The notes beneath the pieces were generated by a model that did not search any database, was not told the origin of the DNA, and saw nothing but the letters and a program-made list of their open reading frames with translations. Made by a program: the position numbers and the translations under genes. From the NCBI GenBank assembly GCA_964623885.1, contig CAZUVM010000127.1, positions 1 through 29,203 of the forward strand: DNA of 29,203 bases, written 5' to 3'. Positions 26,159 to 29,203 of the stretch are shown here, in pieces. The stretch's first letter is position 1. Every line of letters starts with the position of its first letter. This DNA is from CAZUVM01 sp964623885 (GTDB taxonomy: Bacteria; Verrucomicrobiota; Verrucomicrobiia; Limisphaerales; UBA8199).

Positions 26159-26178
26159 GCGGAAGGGCATTCTTCCGC
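26159..26178. repeat. short perfect hairpin in the same intergenic gap
   Basis: GCGGAAG (26159-26165) pairs with CTTCCGC (26172-26178) across a 6-base loop. It lies 25 bases beyond the longer hairpin. It may belong to the same intergenic element. Confidence 0.45.
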
Positions 26179-26282
26179 GCTTCACGTCCGAGGGGTTCGC
26201 TCTCACGTTCTTCTGCTGGCCTCGCGCCGATTCCAAGCCTCATGAGCGCCAACAACCGCAGGCAGCGGAGTGTCCGACTAAT

Positions 26283-26654
26283 ATGGACCCGCGAATCGTG
26301 AAAATCAGTAGGCTGCTTGGGCTGCCAACAGAGAGCCCGCGATGGAGGGAGGGAGAGGCTTGGTTTGAAGATCCAGTTTTCCTAAGGATGTTCACCCGCA
26401 TGGCGGCAGTTATGGAGTATGTCGAGTCCGAGCATGAGATTCGCAGTGACGAAGACCGGCAGCAGCTCGTCCTATTTTTGCGCGATCTGCATTCAGCCTT
26501 TTGCAATCGCCTGGAGAACGGCGAAAGCCTCGAAACAATCACCTTCCCGCCAGAGATTCTTGAGGAATACGGCGCCGATTTCGAGGGGCGCTTTCCCTCT
26601 AGGCTCGTTATTGAAAGGCTTCGCAGTCAGTTTGATGACTACGAGCGCGCTTAA
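26283..26654 (+). CDS. hypothetical acidic protein
   Basis: About 123 residues from ATG 26283 (MDPRIVKISRLLGL). The frame is open to TTG 26091, but that extension covers the hairpins and has a different composition, so the later start is chosen. I do not recognise a family. The protein is acidic and appears largely helical, with no signal peptide, membrane segment or Cys-rich motif. It contains one long predicted helix (MAAVMEYVESEHEIRSDEDR) and ends in a charged region (LVIERLRSQFDDYERA). It sits between the corrinoid cluster and a small secreted protein gene on the same strand. Nothing links it to the methyl-transfer genes. Confidence 0.5.
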   Translation: MDPRIVKISRLLGLPTESPRWREGEAWFEDPVFLRMFTRMAAVMEYVESEHEIRSDEDRQQLVLFLRDLHSAFCNRLENGESLETITFPPEILEEYGADFEGRFPSRLVIERLRSQFDDYERA

Positions 26655-26732
26655 AATGCCCTTTCCGTCTAAAAGACTGATGCGCAGTGGACCACCGACA
26701 GCAGCTTTGTTTGTGGTCACCCACCACGACTT

Positions 26733-26975
26733 ATGAAAAAACACATGGACATCAAGAGTGGATTGCTCGGTTTCATCGCTGGTATCGCCGCGATGCTCGC
26801 CGTAGGAGCTTCAAGCTCAACCCCGGCGGTTGGTCGTTATCAGGTTGGGGGCACAGCAAGCCAGGGGTTTGTCATTGATACGGCGACCGGCCAGGTGTGG
26901 ACGACGTATACACCGTCAGGGCAGGGCAGCAGCGACAATGATTTCGCCCTGCCAAAGCTTCGACAAACCAAGTGA
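26733..26975 (+). CDS. small secreted or lipid-anchored-size protein of unknown function
   Basis: 80 residues with a signal-like start (MKKHMDIKSGLLGFIAGIAA, cleavage perhaps near VGASSST; no lipobox Cys). The mature part is about 45 residues, with GRYQVGGTASQGFVIDTATGQVW in two pieces. The 'ID..TG.VW' pattern is shared with many small planctomycete and verrucomicrobial exported proteins of unknown role. ATG 26745 is an alternative start. It is the last plus-strand gene before the 258-base gap with the inverted repeat. Confidence 0.55.
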   Translation: MKKHMDIKSGLLGFIAGIAAMLAVGASSSTPAVGRYQVGGTASQGFVIDTATGQVWTTYTPSGQGSSDNDFALPKLRQTK

Positions 26976-27042
26976 TTGTTGCACGGCGGTGGTGACCGAT
27001 CGCGGGGTCAGAGCCCTAGAAGGCGGAACAACTAAAAGGGAC

Positions 27043-27163
27043 CGCGCCCGCCTCGGGCGCCGCGGTTGGCGCCCTCGCCAGCCGCGTGTCCGCTTCGCAA
27101 TTTCTGCTTGTTACTCGGTGCGCTTGGATGGTGGTGCCGGTTGGCTCGCCCGAGGCGGGCGCG
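27043..27163. repeat. 17-bp perfect inverted repeat, GC-rich, in a gene-free gap
   Basis: CGCGCCCGCCTCGGGCG at 27043-27059 and its exact reverse complement at 27147-27163 are 87 bases apart. One mismatch and three more matching bases follow on the outer side. Each arm is also a hairpin by itself (GCCCG with CGGGC around 3 bases). The gap 26976-27233 has no gene I can support. It separates convergent genes, so a terminator or a REP-like element is possible. Confidence 0.55.
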
Positions 27164-27233
27164 CTCCACGAAGACGACTGCATCGTTGGCTTACCTAAGC
27201 TCGGGGTGGGAATCCCCAGCGGAATCCGAACGA

Positions 27234-28220
27234 TTACTTTTCGCGGAACTGATTTTCGAGTTCCTGTTTGAGAGCGGCGGTGACTTCCTGGGGAGTTCCG
27301 GGCCGTTCGGCGGGATCGCTCCAACGAAGCTGGGCCATGTAGCTGTCGGCCTGAATCAGACCCTGTTTCTGGGCCGAGGCGTCGATGAGTTCGGCGAAGC
27401 GCGGGGCCAGCGGAGTTTTTATTTCGTCGAAATCGTCCCAGACTTTGATTTCGGATGGGATGTCCTGCCAATAGAGGATTTGGAATTTGGCCTTCGCGTT
27501 GGGTGAACGCGGTGTTTGAGCGGCACGCGCGGCCATCACGGGAGCCGCGGCTTCGAGCTTCGTCTTAAACGAGGGGGGGAGTCCTTTGCCGACGAGGTGC
27601 AGGAACAAATCCACGGCGCTGGAGGCATCGGCGCCGTAACCGTTGGCGCCAATTTCATCGGCATAGGATTGACTGATGGGCGCGCCGCCGACGGCGAATT
27701 TGACTTGGTTGAGCCCACGCTGTTGGAAACCGTCGATGACCGTTTTCATGTAGGTCATCGTGGTTGTGAGCAAGGCGCTCATGCCGATGATGTTCGGTTT
27801 GAATTTATCCGCCGCGGCCAGGAATTTATCGAGGCTTTGATCCACGCCAATGTCGTGCACCTGGAAGCCGGCGCCTTCCGCCATCATGCAAACGAGATTT
27901 TTGCCGATGTCGTGAAGATCGCCGCGGACGGTGCCCATGAGAAGCACGCCAGCAGGTTGCACGTCAGAATCCTTTGACGAGAGTAACGGTTTGAGGACGG
28001 TCATGCCGGCCTTCATGGCACGGGCAGCGATCAGGACCTCAGGCACGTAGAGGACGTTGTATTTGAAATCTTCCCCGACCACGCTCATCCCGGCGATGAG
28101 GCCTTCATTGAGCACTTCTTTTACGCTCCGGCCCGCAGCCAATGCGTCGCGAGTCATCTGCTCAACTTCTTTGGCTTTGCCTTCGTAAAGGCACTGATTC
28201 ATTAACGCGTAGTCAGGCAT
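27234..28220 (-). CDS. corrinoid-binding protein fused to a 'virulence factor'-like domain
   Basis: 328 residues. Residues 1-85 form the helical cap (methionine synthase B12-binding cap, MtbC-like), with LNEGLIAGMSVVGEDF and YVPEVLIAARAM. Residues 90-212 are the Rossmann B12 domain with the cobalt-binding DLHDIG motif (D101, H103, G106), and SALLTTT and VGGAP at the expected spacing. A normal MtbC/MtaC-type protein would end near 213. Here a linker (about 214-243) leads to about 85 residues beginning FQILYWQDIP and containing LAPRFAELID and DSYMAQLRW, which resemble the small 'virulence factor' family (YWRDIPAQV-type start). It ends 18 bases from the URO-D gene on the same strand and should carry the methyl group between it and an acceptor such as homocysteine. 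The fusion is unusual as far as I know. Confidence 0.88.
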   Translation of the reverse strand: MPDYALMNQCLYEGKAKEVEQMTRDALAAGRSVKEVLNEGLIAGMSVVGEDFKYNVLYVPEVLIAARAMKAGMTVLKPLLSSKDSDVQPAGVLLMGTVRGDLHDIGKNLVCMMAEGAGFQVHDIGVDQSLDKFLAAADKFKPNIIGMSALLTTTMTYMKTVIDGFQQRGLNQVKFAVGGAPISQSYADEIGANGYGADASSAVDLFLHLVGKGLPPSFKTKLEAAAPVMAARAAQTPRSPNAKAKFQILYWQDIPSEIKVWDDFDEIKTPLAPRFAELIDASAQKQGLIQADSYMAQLRWSDPAERPGTPQEVTAALKQELENQFREK

Positions 28221-28238
28221 GAGATGGGTTCAGACTGG

Positions 28239-29203
28239 TCAAGCGGGGACGCGGCGGCCGTTAAACTCAGCCAGGGCTTGTTGCATGGCCACGATATTGG
28301 CTTTGGGCATGCCTGGGCTGGTGCCGCCGCCAACGGACAGAATGATGCCTTCGCCGCCGCTCTTCTCCAGAACGTCAAGAGTGGCTTGGCGGACTTCCTC
28401 GGGTGTGCCGCGCACGCCGATTTCCAGCGGATTGACGTTTCCCATGAGACACATGCGCTTGCCGACGCGGGCTTTGACCTCGGCGATGTCGGTTTGCTTG
28501 CCCCAGTTGAGCATGTTAAACCCGCAGTCGGGCAGGAAATCCAAGCAGGCCTGCACTTCGGCGTCGTTGTGGTAGAGCTTCACCCAGTCGCTGGGAAACG
28601 CGTCGCAGATCCGTTTCAAGTAGGGATGACAGAATTCCTTGTAGTGCTCTTCGTTTACAAAGCCGACAATATCATCGAGGATGAAAATGCCTTCGACGGT
28701 GTCGCCCATGGCATCTTGCTGGGCCTTGAGCCAATCAATGATGAGGCGGGTGCAGAGGTCGAGCAGTTTGTGAGCCCACTCGGGCCGCTCGACCAGGTCG
28801 AACATGAGCTCGGTGGTGCTGCGGACGAACCCGGCCGTGCACATCGGTCCGCGGGAAGTGACGAAGGGTAGGATTTCGCCGGTGTCGAGGATGCGTTGGC
28901 GATGCATGCGCATGCGATGCAGCGTGAGGCCCATGAAGGCGTCGTGCTCGACGTCGTATTCGGGGAAGTTCTCCATGTCCTCGATATGATAGAGGGTATG
29001 GTATTCGCTGGGAGTGTTGTCTTTCCAGAACTTGATCTTGGCGCCGAGGGCGGAGGGTTCGGCCGCCATGCCGTATTCCATCCACCAGCCGGGGACGAAG
29101 ATGATGTCGGGGAATTCGCGATGAATCTTGAGGTGCGATTGGAACCAGACTTCGGGGTCGAGGAAGAAATCGAGGTGCTTCACCCCCAGATAACCGGGAC
29201 TCC
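28239..29203 (-). CDS. uroporphyrinogen-decarboxylase-fold corrinoid methyltransferase, N-terminally cut by the window edge
   Basis: At least 321 codons. A GTG at 29183 is possible, but the frame remains open to the edge and the upstream codons (SPGYLG before VKHLDFFLD) match the family, so the true start is probably outside. The family includes MtaA/MtbA and many O- or N-demethylating MT1 enzymes. LYHNDAEVQACLDFL (about 60% along) is the position where MtaA-like proteins have H-x-C, and SVGGGTSPGMP is where they have a C followed by GIS/TSP. Both zinc cysteines are therefore replaced (Asn-Asp and Ser/Val). This argues against CoM methylation and for a substrate:corrinoid methyltransferase, as inference. 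It is followed after 18 bases by its presumed corrinoid partner. Confidence 0.85.
   Translation of the reverse strand, partial: SPGYLGVKHLDFFLDPEVWFQSHLKIHREFPDIIFVPGWWMEYGMAAEPSALGAKIKFWKDNTPSEYHTLYHIEDMENFPEYDVEHDAFMGLTLHRMRMHRQRILDTGEILPFVTSRGPMCTAGFVRSTTELMFDLVERPEWAHKLLDLCTRLIIDWLKAQQDAMGDTVEGIFILDDIVGFVNEEHYKEFCHPYLKRICDAFPSDWVKLYHNDAEVQACLDFLPDCGFNMLNWGKQTDIAEVKARVGKRMCLMGNVNPLEIGVRGTPEEVRQATLDVLEKSGGEGIILSVGGGTSPGMPKANIVAMQQALAEFNGRRVPA

Noticed and set aside
26091..26282. N-terminal extension of the hypothetical protein at 26283
   Set aside because: It starts with TTG, runs through two hairpins and has a composition unlike the downstream part.
26976..27233. Short open frames on both strands in the gap between convergent genes
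   Set aside because: They cross the inverted repeat, lack start signals and show no recognisable motif.

Overview
The window most likely comes from a chromosome of the Verrucomicrobiota, probably a Pedosphaera/Limisphaerales-like lineage. This is an inference from gene content and style. It has a large choice-of-anchor-Q/Ig-like surface protein with a Gly-Asn-rich domain, a compact type II secretion-like locus with a PilM/PilN-type fusion, a YfhO-type membrane protein beside a family 9 glycoside hydrolase, and many uroporphyrinogen-decarboxylase-like and corrinoid methyltransferase parts. Many genes lack a clear Shine-Dalgarno sequence. I see no rRNA or tRNA gene, CRISPR array, transposase or phage gene.

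Layout. (1) 1-5226, minus strand: a GH9 hydrolase, a YfhO-like membrane protein and a TSUP/TauE permease in overlapping order, then the first 40 or so codons of priA running off the left edge. (2) 5286-7291, plus strand: a long-form serine O-acetyltransferase and an Fpg/Nei DNA glycosylase. (3) 7467-17159, plus strand: a good sigma-70-like promoter, then a tightly packed or overlapping set of GspE-type ATPase, GspL/PilM-PilN-like protein, GspM/PilO-like protein and GspD secretin, followed by a 956-residue surface protein that could be a cargo. (4) 17163-18441: a 90-residue unknown protein on the minus strand and a small MscS channel on the plus strand. (5) 18679-20968: the two subunits of an NfnAB-type NADH-dependent ferredoxin:NADP oxidoreductase, closed by a strong hairpin that also ends the convergent gene for a Gly-rich secreted protein. 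(6) 21786-29203: a corrinoid one-carbon region.

Region 6 is the most interesting part. On the plus strand, an iron-sulfur flavoprotein, a RACo-type corrinoid reductive activator, a stand-alone protein resembling the B12-dependent methionine synthase activation domain, an unrecognised 108-residue protein and a homocysteine S-methyltransferase are packed with overlaps or very short gaps. Facing them on the minus strand are a uroporphyrinogen-decarboxylase-fold methyltransferase (cut by the right edge) and a corrinoid protein with an extra C-terminal domain resembling the small 'virulence factor' family. The parts found in one chain in MetH (homocysteine domain, B12 domain, activation domain) are here separate proteins, with an ATP-dependent reactivator added. 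No methyl-folate-binding domain is visible, so the methyl donor may be a methylated compound processed by the URO-D-like enzyme. My reading, which is inference, is a split corrinoid methyl-transfer system: substrate to corrinoid to homocysteine, with NfnAB, ferredoxin and the iron-sulfur flavoprotein as candidate electron sources for reactivating the cobalt.

Start codons were chosen from overlaps, signal peptides and family N-termini, and several are uncertain. No database search was possible; family names rest on motifs recognised by eye.
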